Shown: positions 8,205 through 17,022, counted from the first letter of the stretch. The stretch: DNA of 41,668 nucleotides from CAYUNE01 sp964446115 (GCA_964446115.1 CAYUNE010000026.1:1-41668), one strand, 5' to 3'. The notes: generated by a model from the sequence alone, not told the origin. Program-made: numbers and translations.

Positions 8205-8228
8205 ATGACTTCACCTGCGGCAAGTCAT
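8205..8228. promoter_or_regulatory. Inverted repeat just upstream of cooA
   Basis: ATGACTT (8205-8211) and AAGTCAT (8222-8228) form perfect 7-bp arms separated by 10 bp, lying 41-64 nt upstream of the cooA start. It is not a CooA, FNR or CRP consensus. It may be an operator for another regulator or a leader hairpin. The surrounding gene-free gap (8165-8677) holds this site, an AT-rich stretch at 8250-8345 and a repeat at 8629-8663; no other gene was recognised. Confidence 0.4.
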
Positions 8229-8628
8229 CCTGCCAACGTATCGTACTATGGGTGGAAAAACCAAAGAAAAAAGCACTCTTTCCCGGTCGCTCCCGAACCT
8301 TTTCAAACGATCTTGAAAATAATTCTTTTGATTCCAACATATTACTAGGCAAATATCCTGCCGGCCCACAATTCCTCTTTCCCGAATTTTTTTCTTGCTT
8401 TCCATCTTTTCGAAAAATCAACCACGTTTTTTCAGCATTGAAATCCGGGACCGACGGAACCGGAGAAAAAATCCGGCCGCCCTGCGATGACGGAAATCCG
8501 TCAATATCCATGGCGCCGCGGGTTTGCGGCCATGGTGACGAACGGAAGTTGGAGCACAAGGGGAGATCCCGGGTTCTGATCTTGCAACACTCCCATCGCC
8601 ACCAGAGGCTCGTTGCAAAGAGATACGC

Positions 8629-8663
8629 TATACCGCCGGGTTGCGATTCCTGTGAATGGTTAC
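8629..8663 (-). repeat. Dispersed repeat, L motif
   Basis: Read on the minus strand it begins GTAACCATTCACAGGAATCG, continues CAACCCGGCGGTATA and matches the L motif at 2719-2753 at most positions. It lies directly upstream of the ribosome-binding site of the truncated transglycosylase gene. Confidence 0.55.
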
Positions 8664-8677
8664 GGAAGAGGACGGAA

Positions 8678-9268
8678 ATGAAACGGACCCATCTACTCCT
8701 GCTTGGCCTTTTTCTCTTTCTCTCCGCCTGCGCCCCCCTGCCCACAACTCTTTTGGAAAGGGATGAAGGCGGTACCTGGAGGGAAGAGGCCGACGAAAGC
8801 AGCGGCTACGATATCGATTCCGGGCCCTGTGAAACCCCTCAGGGAGAAGAACTGCGACGGGAGGAGCTGGCCGATCTCGGGAAATTGGGGGAATGGGAGG
8901 AAAGATGTCTTCTGCCGGAAGAGGATGGCAACAACGGGGGACGGCCCTCCGGCTTTCCCCTGGTGAGAAACAAACAGGTGGACTTTTACCTCTCCTGGTT
9001 CCAGACCAGAAAAAGAAAATTTTTTGCCCGGGCTCTGGCCCGTTCCGGGCGTTACCTGGACATGATCCGGGAACAGCTGGCAGCGGCGGAGCTCCCCACG
9101 GAGCTCGCCTATCTTGCCCTCATCGAAAGCGGTTTTGTGCCCACTGCCTGCTCCCATGCCGGTGCCGTGGGACTCTGGCAGTTTATTCGGGAAACCGGGG
9201 GTTCCACCGGTCCTCAACGACCACCACCGATGATCCCCGGCAGAAAGGCGGGCCAGGGAAACCTGTAG
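8678..9268 (+). pseudogene. Truncated MltD-like lytic transglycosylase lipoprotein
   Basis: The reading frame gives 196 residues. The N-terminus MKRTHLLLLGLFLFLSAC is a lipoprotein signal with lipobox LSAC (C18). Residues about 115-170 match the SLT domain start of MltD: LPTELAYLALIESGF with the catalytic glutamate, then ACSHAGAVGLWQFI. Family members continue with a conserved catalytic core of about 100 residues and usually LysM repeats. Here homology ends after FIRETG (near 9200) and a proline-rich, unrelated tail follows to a stop at 9268. The tail overlaps by 55 bp the 3' end of the convergent secreted-protein gene. A deletion or rearrangement joined the two, so the product is probably inactive. 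The ATG at 8678 was preferred over upstream in-frame starts because the signal peptide begins there and a GGAAGAGGACGGA purine tract precedes it. Confidence 0.8.
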
Positions 9269-10455
9269 GTGTCCTTGAAGTTTAATCCCACCAGCATCAT
9301 GTTGTTATCGGAAAGGGAGACGGCCATTCCCCGGGTTTTCCCCATATCCATCTTGCCTTTGACAATCGTTATTGTTTCCCCGGTACTCAACGGCATGGTC
9401 CCGGTGGAAACACCATTTTCATCGATCTGAGTAGTGCCGCCGGTGATTCTGCTCACCGTGCCGTCCGGGGATATCCAGGCACCACCGGTATTGCCCTCCG
9501 CATCGATGTAAAATTCTCCCCGCATGGGAAACACCTCCCGGGTCGCCGTTTCGATGGTGAGAACGTATCCCATCCAGTTACCCACATTGTCGGCGGCGGT
9601 GAAGTCGCCGCCCGCTTTGGCCAGATAAACAACTTCGAGATATCGCAGATTATTGGGTGCATCGGTATCCAGGTCACGGGCCACATAGGCGGCGCTGCTC
9701 TTTTCCTCATCCATCTTCCCGGCCACCAGCTGACTGTTAATGGAGATGTTGTTGCCGGGAGTATCCGGATCTTCAAATGTGAATCCGATCGCTCCGATGA
9801 GACGGCCCTCGGCATCCAGATTCAGGAATCCGCCGGTGACGGTGGCGGGTTTCCCCAAAGGGTTGTGATAGGAATCGGGTGCAGCGCTGACATTGCCCGC
9901 ACCATCCACCGTGAAGGTGCCGTGGATCCAGAAAACTCCTCCCGCCACATCCATGACGGTGCTCATGGCGTGCCACTCTCCCTGGAGATCCGCCTGCGTG
10001 AAGCTGCCCCCCGCCTTGAACGTATTGGTGAGGCAGAGCGCCACGGGTATTTCCGGGGCGGCTTCGGTTGCCGTCATGCCGATATAGGCGCCGGTGGTAC
10101 CGGTATGGTCTATCTTTCCGTGCACTGCGGTCATAACGGCTTTGGTCGTATCCGGCATCTCCATATTGATGACTCCCCGGGCGACTCCCCGCTGATCCAG
10201 GGTCATCCGCCCGCCGCTGAAGGTGGAGACGTTGCCCTGGGCATCGGTATGATTGCCGGAGAGGACCTCGCCGTTGCCGTTCATTTCGAATTCCCCATAG
10301 GTCCAGCCCATGGTCTGCGCAGCCATGTTGACTTCGGTGGAAAAAACATACCATTGGCCCTCCAGTTCGGCGGTCATGAAAGGACGAGCGGAAACGGCGG
10401 ACTGAACTCCCAGCAACAAAACGACAACAACAAAAAAACATCTCAGCTGATACAT
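9214..10455 (-). CDS. Secreted three-repeat protein of unknown function
   Basis: This 413-residue protein has a Sec signal peptide (MYQLRCFFVVVVLLLGVQSAVSA, cleavage near 23) and is predicted to be periplasmic or extracellular. The mature part is three repeats of about 125-130 residues (about 24-150, 151-283 and 284-413). Each begins with an aromatic/acidic motif such as FTQADLQGEW. Each then has a G-F/E-F-x-hydrophobic-D/N-x-x-G-N pattern, a V/F-S/T-G-G turn and L-D-x-x-G. This suggests small beta-sandwich or beta-barrel domains. No enzyme motif or metal site is evident. The start ATG is preceded by GGAGGGG. The gene is monocistronic and its 3' end is fused against the truncated MltD gene. 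I do not recognise the family. Confidence 0.8.
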   Translation of the reverse strand: MYQLRCFFVVVVLLLGVQSAVSARPFMTAELEGQWYVFSTEVNMAAQTMGWTYGEFEMNGNGEVLSGNHTDAQGNVSTFSGGRMTLDQRGVARGVINMEMPDTTKAVMTAVHGKIDHTGTTGAYIGMTATEAAPEIPVALCLTNTFKAGGSFTQADLQGEWHAMSTVMDVAGGVFWIHGTFTVDGAGNVSAAPDSYHNPLGKPATVTGGFLNLDAEGRLIGAIGFTFEDPDTPGNNISINSQLVAGKMDEEKSSAAYVARDLDTDAPNNLRYLEVVYLAKAGGDFTAADNVGNWMGYVLTIETATREVFPMRGEFYIDAEGNTGGAWISPDGTVSRITGGTTQIDENGVSTGTMPLSTGETITIVKGKMDMGKTRGMAVSLSDNNMMLVGLNFKDTYRFPWPAFLPGIIGGGR

Positions 10456-10568
10456 GATATCCCCTCCTCTTTGTCAGTATCCGCTCACAGGCTCTTCCTT
10501 TCTTTTATTGACCCGTGATTTATCGATTTTCACGGGCTTTACCGACTTAACGATCTCTTCCGGCCGCT

Positions 10569-10623
10569 CTCTCCCCACCGGGAGAGGTTGAAATATAGAT
10601 GAAAAGACAGGGAGCCTGTGAGC
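10569..10623. repeat. Degenerate dispersed repeat with hairpin
   Basis: CTCTCCC (10569-10575) and GGGAGAG (10580-10586) form a hairpin with the same arm sequence as the long hairpin at 23832-23871. A degraded R motif (GATGAAAAG with GCCTGTGAGC) follows. It lies in the 490-bp gap 10456-10946. That gap otherwise holds a promoter candidate and a GC-rich hairpin, and no convincing gene. Confidence 0.35.
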
Positions 10624-10831
10624 AACTACCCCTCTTTGCTCCATGCGATAAGAGACGGAACCGCTGTTATAAAAAAGGTTTTTCAATATCAGCCAGGGTC
10701 GGCCGGCTGTTGAGGAAATAGAGGTGAGGAAAGGAAGTGCAGCGGGGAAAAAGCCGGCCGACGATAGATAACCACGACCAGGAACGGATAAGCCAGCAGG
10801 ATCCGGATCAGGTACCTTCCCGCTTAAAAAA

Positions 10832-10859
10832 ACAATAAGACCTCACTCTCCAAAGTCAA
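10832..10859 (-). promoter_or_regulatory. Candidate sigma-70 promoter towards the three-repeat protein
   Basis: On the minus strand, TTGACT (10859-10854), a 16-bp spacer and TATTGT (10837-10832) form a reasonable promoter. The implied leader to the start at 10455 would be about 370 nt, which is long, so the assignment is tentative. Confidence 0.35.
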
Positions 10860-10885
10860 GGGAATAAGGGGGCAAAGGCCCGCGG

Positions 10886-10916
10886 TCCCGCCGGGCCTGA
10901 ACCCGGTGCGGCGGGA
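10886..10916 (-). terminator. GC-rich hairpin after the kinase operon
   Basis: TCCCGCCG (10886-10893) pairs with CGGCGGGA (10909-10916) around a 15-nt loop, 30 bp past the stop of the last kinase gene. No U-tract follows directly, so intrinsic termination is uncertain. Confidence 0.35.
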
Positions 10917-10946
10917 TGTCCAGGTTGGACCGCCGGTTAACCTTTC

Positions 10947-12560
10947 TCAGGAAACAAACCAGCTCAGGCGGGACTTTCCGGCGAATTCGCGCTCCGGTCT
11001 CTCGCCCTTTTCCAGTTTTGCCGGCAGGTAGAGATAGACGGTGGAACCGGAGTTGCGGGAAGAGTCTATCCAGACGTAACCTCCATGCTTCCTGACAATG
11101 GAGTAGACAATGGTCATCCCCAGCCCCATTCCCTTTTGCGATCCCTTCTGTTTGGTGGAAAAGTAGGGATCGAAAATCCGCTCCAGCACCTCGGTGGCAA
11201 TGCCGGGTCCGGAATCGCTGACCGCGATACGGATGAACTTGCCGTCCGGAATGGGGTGCTTCACCCGGCGCCGCTCCTTTTCTCCCTCGACATTGTCAAG
11301 GGCAACCCGGAGCATGCCGCTGTTATCCATGGCATCGCGGGCATTCTGGATGACGTTGCCCAGAACCAGCCCGAGCTGCTGATCATCGGCATCCACCTCC
11401 CAGAGATCGGAACAGGAGGTGACGTCAAAGGCGATATCGCTGTCCTTCAGTTCATATTCCAGCATCTCATCGAGCAGCTGATCAATGGAAAGCGCGGTTT
11501 TGCTGGGTTGGTAGCCGTCGGACAGGGAGTTGAACTTGGTAACCAGTTGCATGGTTTTTTCCAGGGCATTATAGGCCTTGTCCAGGGAATCACCGCTGCG
11601 ACCGTCCGGCCCGGCCTCCAGTTTCGCCAGCTCGAGATATCCGTGCAGAATAGCCAGGAGGTTGTTGAAATCGTGGGCAATACCGCCGGCCATCACGCTC
11701 ATGGCATCCAGTTTCTCCACCTGGTGAAGTTGCTGTTCCAGTCGACGCTGCCTTTCCTCCGCCTCCTTGCGGGCGCTGACATCCTGCATGATACCGACGA
11801 TGAAAAAGGAATCATTTTCGCGCACCGGTGTCAAACTCAGGGTAATCTGCCTGCCGAAAAGCATGATGGGGGAATCGTAGTCGAACACCAGCGGCTGGAG
11901 ATCATCCAGGTCCATGTTGTCCAGCCAGTCACTGATCTTGATCCGGCACTGCAGCGAGAGGTGTTCCCTGAAATCATCGGAGAGCAGGGATTCGTCCCGC
12001 TGCATGAGAAAACGCAGCGCCGCCCGGTTGGCCATGATGATGCGGCCCTGGTTGTCCAGTTCGACGACTCCTTCGTCCATGCTCTCGAAAACGATATCGT
12101 AATGGTGTTTGATGGAAAGCAGTTCCCGGGTTATCTCCCGGGAGTAGAGGTTGCCCATGCCGTGAATGGCCTTGGATTTCCGCTCGCCCCGATCATATTG
12201 CTCCAGCGCCGTCCGGATGGATTGTCGCATGGTGACCGCCGAACTTTTGGCGATGCAGACATCGGCATCCAGTCTGAGGATACTGTTTTCATCCTCCAGG
12301 GCGATACCGGAAATGACGATCAAAAAGATGTCTTTCCACTCCGGGGTGTTTCTGATGATCTGACAGAGCTTTTCACCGCTTATCTTCGGCATCACCATAT
12401 CGGTGATAATGATATCCGGTCGATACTCCTTGAGAACATCCAGAGCGGCAAGCCCGTCCCCGGCCGTGACCACATCACAGTTTTCCTTTTCGACCAGCGA
12501 GGAAATGAGTTTGAGAATAACGGGGCTGTTATCGACAATCAGCACCTTGCGCTTTTGCAT
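10947..12560 (-). CDS. Receiver-PAS-histidine kinase
   Basis: This is a 537-residue cytoplasmic signalling protein. An N-terminal receiver domain (about 4-120) has phospho-acceptor D54 in IITDMVMP, a conserved serine (VISG) and lysine K105. A PAS-like domain (about 150-265) follows, then a short coiled coil. A HisKA domain has H296 in GGIAHDFNN, and a HATPase domain has N box GNVIQNARDAM, G1 DSGPGI and G2 GMGLGM. No transmembrane segment is present. The receiver comes first, so this kinase is probably itself controlled by phosphorylation. The start overlaps the upstream receiver gene by 32 bp, implying coupled translation. The two upstream signalling genes are likely partners in one phosphorelay. 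The signal is unknown. Confidence 0.9.
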   Translation of the reverse strand: MQKRKVLIVDNSPVILKLISSLVEKENCDVVTAGDGLAALDVLKEYRPDIIITDMVMPKISGEKLCQIIRNTPEWKDIFLIVISGIALEDENSILRLDADVCIAKSSAVTMRQSIRTALEQYDRGERKSKAIHGMGNLYSREITRELLSIKHHYDIVFESMDEGVVELDNQGRIIMANRAALRFLMQRDESLLSDDFREHLSLQCRIKISDWLDNMDLDDLQPLVFDYDSPIMLFGRQITLSLTPVRENDSFFIVGIMQDVSARKEAEERQRRLEQQLHQVEKLDAMSVMAGGIAHDFNNLLAILHGYLELAKLEAGPDGRSGDSLDKAYNALEKTMQLVTKFNSLSDGYQPSKTALSIDQLLDEMLEYELKDSDIAFDVTSCSDLWEVDADDQQLGLVLGNVIQNARDAMDNSGMLRVALDNVEGEKERRRVKHPIPDGKFIRIAVSDSGPGIATEVLERIFDPYFSTKQKGSQKGMGLGMTIVYSIVRKHGGYVWIDSSRNSGSTVYLYLPAKLEKGERPEREFAGKSRLSWFVS

Positions 12561-12921
12561 GGCGTAATAACTCCTCTACGGTTTCGACGATTTCACGGAC
12601 ACTGAAGGGTTTGGTGAAAATCCGATCCGCCCCCAGCTCTTTTGCGGTGGGCAGATAGGTTTCCGGGCCGATCCGTCCCCCGCCGGAAACGGCAATGATC
12701 TTCACTTCCGGAAACTCCCGTTTGAGACTGCTGATGGTTTCCAGACCCTCCTGCTCCGGCATGATCAGATCGGTGATTACCAGGTCGGCAGGTTCCTGCC
12801 GCTGCAACCGCATGGCAACCTTGCCGTTTACGGCCTCAATCACCGTATATCCGGCCCAGTCGAGGGTCCGGCGCAGGAGTTCCCTTATCTGATCATCATC
12901 ATCAATGACTAGAATTCGCAT
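12529..12921 (-). CDS. Stand-alone response-regulator receiver protein
   Basis: This is 130 residues with one CheY-like receiver domain and no output domain. The acidic pocket is IDDDD at 6-10 and the phospho-acceptor is D51 in VITDLIMP. The conserved serine lies in AVSGG and the lysine in FTKPF. The ATG at 12919-12921 was chosen since AAGGA lies 5 nt upstream; an earlier in-frame codon lacks a site. It lies between two histidine kinase genes and overlaps the downstream one by 32 bp, so it probably shuttles phosphoryl groups between them. Confidence 0.9.
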   Translation of the reverse strand: MRILVIDDDDQIRELLRRTLDWAGYTVIEAVNGKVAMRLQRQEPADLVITDLIMPEQEGLETISSLKREFPEVKIIAVSGGGRIGPETYLPTAKELGADRIFTKPFSVREIVETVEELLRHAKAQGADCR

Positions 12922-12981
12922 GGCTTCCTTTTCTATAAAAACCGCGTCGGCAACCTGCGGTCGCATGGACGCGGATTATGG

Positions 12982-14592
12982 TTACGTGTTCAGAACTTCG
13001 CGGATGGCCGGCGCCAGCCTGGTAATGGAAACCGGCTTTTGAAACACCCTGCGGATACCGGCATCTGCGGCATCCCGCTCGCTGATCACATTGTCGAGTC
13101 CGGAACAGAAGATAATCGGCACGTCACTGATTTTGCTGATTTCACGACTCAACTGCAGGCCGGTCATCAACGGCATGGTGTTATCGGTGATGACAAGATC
13201 GATCTGCCGCACCTGTTTCCTGAAAAGGGCATATCCATCAAGTCCATTGGTGGCGGTGAGAATATTGTAGCCGAGATATTTCAACATCTTGCTACGCATA
13301 CTCAGGATGGCGTCCTCATCATCGACCAGGAGAATCGTCTCGTTGCCGCCGACCATACCGGTGAGACTGTCCATCCCCTCTTCTGCCGCCGGAGCTTTCC
13401 TGGGAAAGTAGATGGTAAAGCGCGATCCCCGGCCCTCTTCAGACCGGACATCAATGACGCCCTGGTGGTTGTCGACAATACCGTGGATGACGGCAAGTCC
13501 CATGCCCTGGCCGCTGCCCGGTTCCCTGGTTGTGAAAAAGGGATCGAAAATACGTTTCCGGACCTCCCCGGACATGCCGACGCCGGTATCCCCGATGGAG
13601 AGCCTGAGGTAATCACCGGGTTGCAAAGCCACCCCTTCATCTCGTCCATCGGCACCGACACTCACCGGTTTCAACTCCACGGTGAGCAGGCCGCCTTTTT
13701 CCTGCATTGCCTGGGCTCCGTTGGTGCAGAGATTCATGACCACCTGCTGAATCTGGGTCGCATCGGCATGAATATGACCGCCGCCGGCATCAAGATCGCT
13801 CCTGATCTCGATGGTGGAGGGCAGCGAGGCGCGCAGCAGCTTGAGGGTCTCTTTGATGACCGGGGTGATATCGATGTCGAGCTTTCTGCTGTTTGTCCGG
13901 CGGCTGAAGGCCTGGATCTGGTTGATCAGCCCCTTGGCACGGTTGCCGGCGATCCTGATCGCCTGCAGATGTTCCCTGATCTCCTCCACGGTGATGACCG
14001 ATTCAAGCCCGGATTCCTGCGCACTGCGACCGGCGCCGGAGATGCGATAGAGCAAAAGATCGGTGTTACCGAGTATCGCACCGAGAATATTATTGAAATC
14101 ATGCCCGATGCCGCCGGCCAGGGTGGCGATGGATTCCATTTTCCGGGCCTCGATCAACTCCTTTTCCAACAGTTTCTGCCTGTTGATATCCTTGGCGACC
14201 CGGACAAAGCCCCGTACCCGGTCATCGGTGATGATGGGAGAACAGGAGACCAGAAAGATATGGCCTCCCAGCCGCATCTCCATTTCCACATTGTCTCCCC
14301 ACTTCCCCTCACCGGCTAACCCCGCGGGACAGCCGCGACAGGGCCGGTCGGAACCGGCAAAAAGCCGGTGACAGGTGCGGCCGTGCATTTCGGCCCGGGT
14401 TCGTTGAAGAAATTTCCGGGCGGCGCGGTTTGCCTTGACGCATCGCTTGTCGGTATCGTGAATGGAAACCAGATCGCCCACCGCATCAAAAGTGAGGTTC
14501 CACCAGGACTGATCGTCGAAAAACATGACGCTTTCCTGCGGCTCCGGGGCCGTTGCTTCCTTCTTTTTGAAATATTCCTTGAAGACGATCAT
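12982..14592 (-). CDS. PAS hybrid histidine kinase with C-terminal receiver
   Basis: This is a 536-residue cytoplasmic protein. The PAS domain (about 30-140) contains a cysteine cluster CHRLFAGSDRPCRGCP (C74, C85, C88), a variant common in anaerobic Desulfobacterota PAS domains and possibly a metal or redox site. The HisKA domain has H164 in GGIGHDFNN. HATPase motifs are MNLCTNGAQAM, GDTGVGM and GQGMGLAV. The C-terminal receiver (about 415-535) has DDED, phospho-acceptor D in VITDNTMP, and FQKP. The ATG has GAGG 6 nt upstream. The gene is the first of three signalling genes on the minus strand and follows the YvcK-like gene by 33 bp. Confidence 0.9.
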   Translation of the reverse strand: MIVFKEYFKKKEATAPEPQESVMFFDDQSWWNLTFDAVGDLVSIHDTDKRCVKANRAARKFLQRTRAEMHGRTCHRLFAGSDRPCRGCPAGLAGEGKWGDNVEMEMRLGGHIFLVSCSPIITDDRVRGFVRVAKDINRQKLLEKELIEARKMESIATLAGGIGHDFNNILGAILGNTDLLLYRISGAGRSAQESGLESVITVEEIREHLQAIRIAGNRAKGLINQIQAFSRRTNSRKLDIDITPVIKETLKLLRASLPSTIEIRSDLDAGGGHIHADATQIQQVVMNLCTNGAQAMQEKGGLLTVELKPVSVGADGRDEGVALQPGDYLRLSIGDTGVGMSGEVRKRIFDPFFTTREPGSGQGMGLAVIHGIVDNHQGVIDVRSEEGRGSRFTIYFPRKAPAAEEGMDSLTGMVGGNETILLVDDEDAILSMRSKMLKYLGYNILTATNGLDGYALFRKQVRQIDLVITDNTMPLMTGLQLSREISKISDVPIIFCSGLDNVISERDAADAGIRRVFQKPVSITRLAPAIREVLNT

Positions 14593-14625
14593 CCCATGCC
14601 TCTTTTTTCGGGCCCCAAAAGCCCC

Positions 14626-17022
14626 TCACATATCTTTTTCTCCGGAGCAGCGCAAAACAGCCCGGGGCAGGGCGGGGGCCGGCGCAACGGTATCTTCCTC
14701 CAGTACCCGGTGATTGAACACCTTTTCACGGAAAAACCGCACCATCTCCTTGCGGCGGTTGGTAATGCGTATCTCCTCGGGAATCAGATCGGAAACCACC
14801 ATGCGCAAAATGGACATCTTGTATTCGATGTGGGCGACAAAACTGTTATCAAGATACCAGGCGTAAAAGAGCCCGAAAAGCAAACCAGGCGGCGTAAAGC
14901 CCTCCTGGGCGTTGATCAGACGGGTGTAATGCAGCGGGTCCGCGGCCGAACGCTTCATCCTGGCCAGTTCCAGGTAGCAGTTGAGTTCATCCTCGGAAAA
15001 GTAACAGCGGCGGTCGGGTTCGGGACGCATGGTCAGCCTGAAAAGGCTGCCCACCACCTCCTCGCCGGCGGTGACCTGTTCCATCTGTTTCTCGGCCACG
15101 TAATTACCCAGCAGCGACTGGCCCAGAGCGACCAGAAAGGCCACTTCAAAACGGTTGGGGTCAAGGATAAGATCTTGCCGTATCTTGATGAAGCCGTCGT
15201 CCGGATCGTAGAAGGAGAGGACATTGTCCCACTCCTGGCACCGCTTCCAGGAAACGGGGTCCACCAGAAAGATGCCGTTCATGTATTCCAGGTGTTCAAG
15301 GGCGATATCGCGGTGGCTCCAGATAATTTCGATCACCCGCTCGATGAGCTTTCTCCTGTCCGGTTCCCGGATATCCTGTTCGCGGCCGCCGATTTTACCA
15401 ATCTGGCGGATGCGCATAAATCGCAGACAGGCGCGGATACAGTCGTAACGTTCGCAGGGAATCTGGCCGTCGTTGCGGATCACAGGTGAAAAATCAGGGG
15501 GATCCGGCAGACCCGTAAGCCTGAGGTTACCCCTGATGAGGCTGTTTTTCTTCAAAAGCCAGAGAGTCCGGACCGCCAGGGCCAGGGAAGTCGGATCATG
15601 CTGGATCACACCCTGATACCGCAGGGCGTTGCGGGAATAGATCATCGCCTCAACAGTATCGAAACCCCAGATCCGCACCTTGTTACGATCCAGGAAAATG
15701 GGCTCCTTATCTTCAAGGGCGTAACTCTGGAGGACGCTACCGGGAATATCGGTGAGCTTGAGACAGAGAATCTGGGAAAAGAGATCCTGGACCCCGCCGG
15801 GAATGGTGCGGTGATAGGCGCGGATCATGTCCGAGACGTAGAACTTGCGATCGGGATTGTCGCGGGCCGCGTCGGTTTCGCCTTTCTGGATCCAGAGATT
15901 GGCTACCAGTAGCTTAAGAGCGCTCTTATTCTTGCGCACCGCCGTGGCCAGGCCCGGTACCTGAAGGATGGGGATAATGGAGGTGTAGAGGCTTCCGGGG
16001 GCAAAGAGGATGATATCCGCCCGTCTGATCTGCTCCTCGACTTCCGGCGGCAGATAGGGCTCGCGGGAAAACTCCACAAAGACCCTATCGACTGGAAACC
16101 CGCGCCGGGCCCGGGCCGACTTGTCCTCGCTGGTCACCAGCACTCCGTTGCTGTAGAGCACCTGCAGCTGGGAAACAGTGGTGGTGCAGGGTAAAACCGC
16201 CCGTGTGTTGGCGCCGATGAAATAGGCAAGCCTGGCCAGTCCCTTGATGATCGCCGTCCTGACGATGTGATGGCCGGCCACCAGGTCGATGGGATCGAGA
16301 TATTCATCCAGGTGGGCGTAGATGGAACTTGCCAGCAGCAGGTTACCCAGACAGTTCAGACGATCAAAGACGCGGGTAAGGCGCCGATCCATAAAGAGAC
16401 GACGAATGAGCTGGGCGCAGTACTCCTTGAGATCCAGGGGAAATTCATCCAGATCGACACTGCAGTCAATCAGGAGCTGTTGCGGACTTTCCGGCCTGGA
16501 GATAAAGCGGTAGTTGAAAAGGGCATGCAGCTGACCGGTGATATAGAAGGCATCGGCCTCGGTGAGCCCGTACCGGGAGAGCAGCGCCTGCTTGCGGATG
16601 GAGGAGAGCAGAACATGGCGCAGGTCCCCCAGGGCCGGCAACGGCACATCCTTGAGCAGTTCGCCGGTGGAGCCGCCGTCATCGGTGATACAGACCACGG
16701 AACCGGTGTTGGGGAAGATCTCCTTGAGCCCGGTGAACGGATCCTGGGCCCAGTTTCGCCTTCTGCTGTCACCGCCGATGATGTTGGACAGACCGGTACC
16801 GCCGCCGAAAACCACGACGTTGACCTTCGAGGTGTCCACGTCGATCAGGCGGCCGCGCAGCTCTTCCAGAAGCTTGGTGATCGTATCGGTGGGGGTTTCG
16901 GGGACGCCCTCGAGAACGAGACTTATCAGCTTCTCGGCATTCTTGTGCCGGGGCTGCAGAAGATCCAGTGGTGAAAAACACCGGCTTTTCAAGTTCTGCA
17001 AATGGCGTTCGAGTTCCTTCAC
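14626..17022 (-). CDS. Long YvcK/CofD-family protein
   Basis: This 798-residue cytoplasmic protein has a nucleotide-binding CofD/YvcK core from about 65 to 440. VVVFGGGTG is at 69-77, CITDDGGSTGEL at 111-122, GDLRH at 132-136 and APGSLYTSIIP near 380. YvcK proteins bind UDP-sugars and set carbon flux and cell-wall synthesis, while CofD transfers lactyl-phosphate in F420 synthesis. Ordinary members have 300-450 residues. This one has a 60-residue N-terminal helix-rich lead and a C-terminal extension of about 350 residues with no motif I recognise. It starts with GTG; AGGAG lies about 12 nt upstream. It follows mdh by 104 bp and precedes the kinase cluster. A role in carbon-flux control fits the Mdh neighbour but is inference. 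Confidence 0.8.
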   Translation of the reverse strand: MKELERHLQNLKSRCFSPLDLLQPRHKNAEKLISLVLEGVPETPTDTITKLLEELRGRLIDVDTSKVNVVVFGGGTGLSNIIGGDSRRRNWAQDPFTGLKEIFPNTGSVVCITDDGGSTGELLKDVPLPALGDLRHVLLSSIRKQALLSRYGLTEADAFYITGQLHALFNYRFISRPESPQQLLIDCSVDLDEFPLDLKEYCAQLIRRLFMDRRLTRVFDRLNCLGNLLLASSIYAHLDEYLDPIDLVAGHHIVRTAIIKGLARLAYFIGANTRAVLPCTTTVSQLQVLYSNGVLVTSEDKSARARRGFPVDRVFVEFSREPYLPPEVEEQIRRADIILFAPGSLYTSIIPILQVPGLATAVRKNKSALKLLVANLWIQKGETDAARDNPDRKFYVSDMIRAYHRTIPGGVQDLFSQILCLKLTDIPGSVLQSYALEDKEPIFLDRNKVRIWGFDTVEAMIYSRNALRYQGVIQHDPTSLALAVRTLWLLKKNSLIRGNLRLTGLPDPPDFSPVIRNDGQIPCERYDCIRACLRFMRIRQIGKIGGREQDIREPDRRKLIERVIEIIWSHRDIALEHLEYMNGIFLVDPVSWKRCQEWDNVLSFYDPDDGFIKIRQDLILDPNRFEVAFLVALGQSLLGNYVAEKQMEQVTAGEEVVGSLFRLTMRPEPDRRCYFSEDELNCYLELARMKRSAADPLHYTRLINAQEGFTPPGLLFGLFYAWYLDNSFVAHIEYKMSILRMVVSDLIPEEIRITNRRKEMVRFFREKVFNHRVLEEDTVAPAPALPRAVLRCSGEKDM

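Noticed and set aside
8236..8251. Sigma-54-like promoter upstream of cooA (TGGCAGGATGACTTGC on the minus strand; nominal position approximate)
   Set aside because: The GG-to-GC spacing is one base too long for a -24/-12 promoter.
8252..8677. In-frame extension upstream of the MltD-like fragment
   Set aside because: The extra residues lie before a clear lipoprotein signal peptide and cover an AT-rich, repeat-bearing intergenic region.
10474..10686. Possible 70-residue gene on the minus strand
   Set aside because: It needs a TTG start without a ribosome-binding site, overlaps a repeat and has no protein-like pattern.
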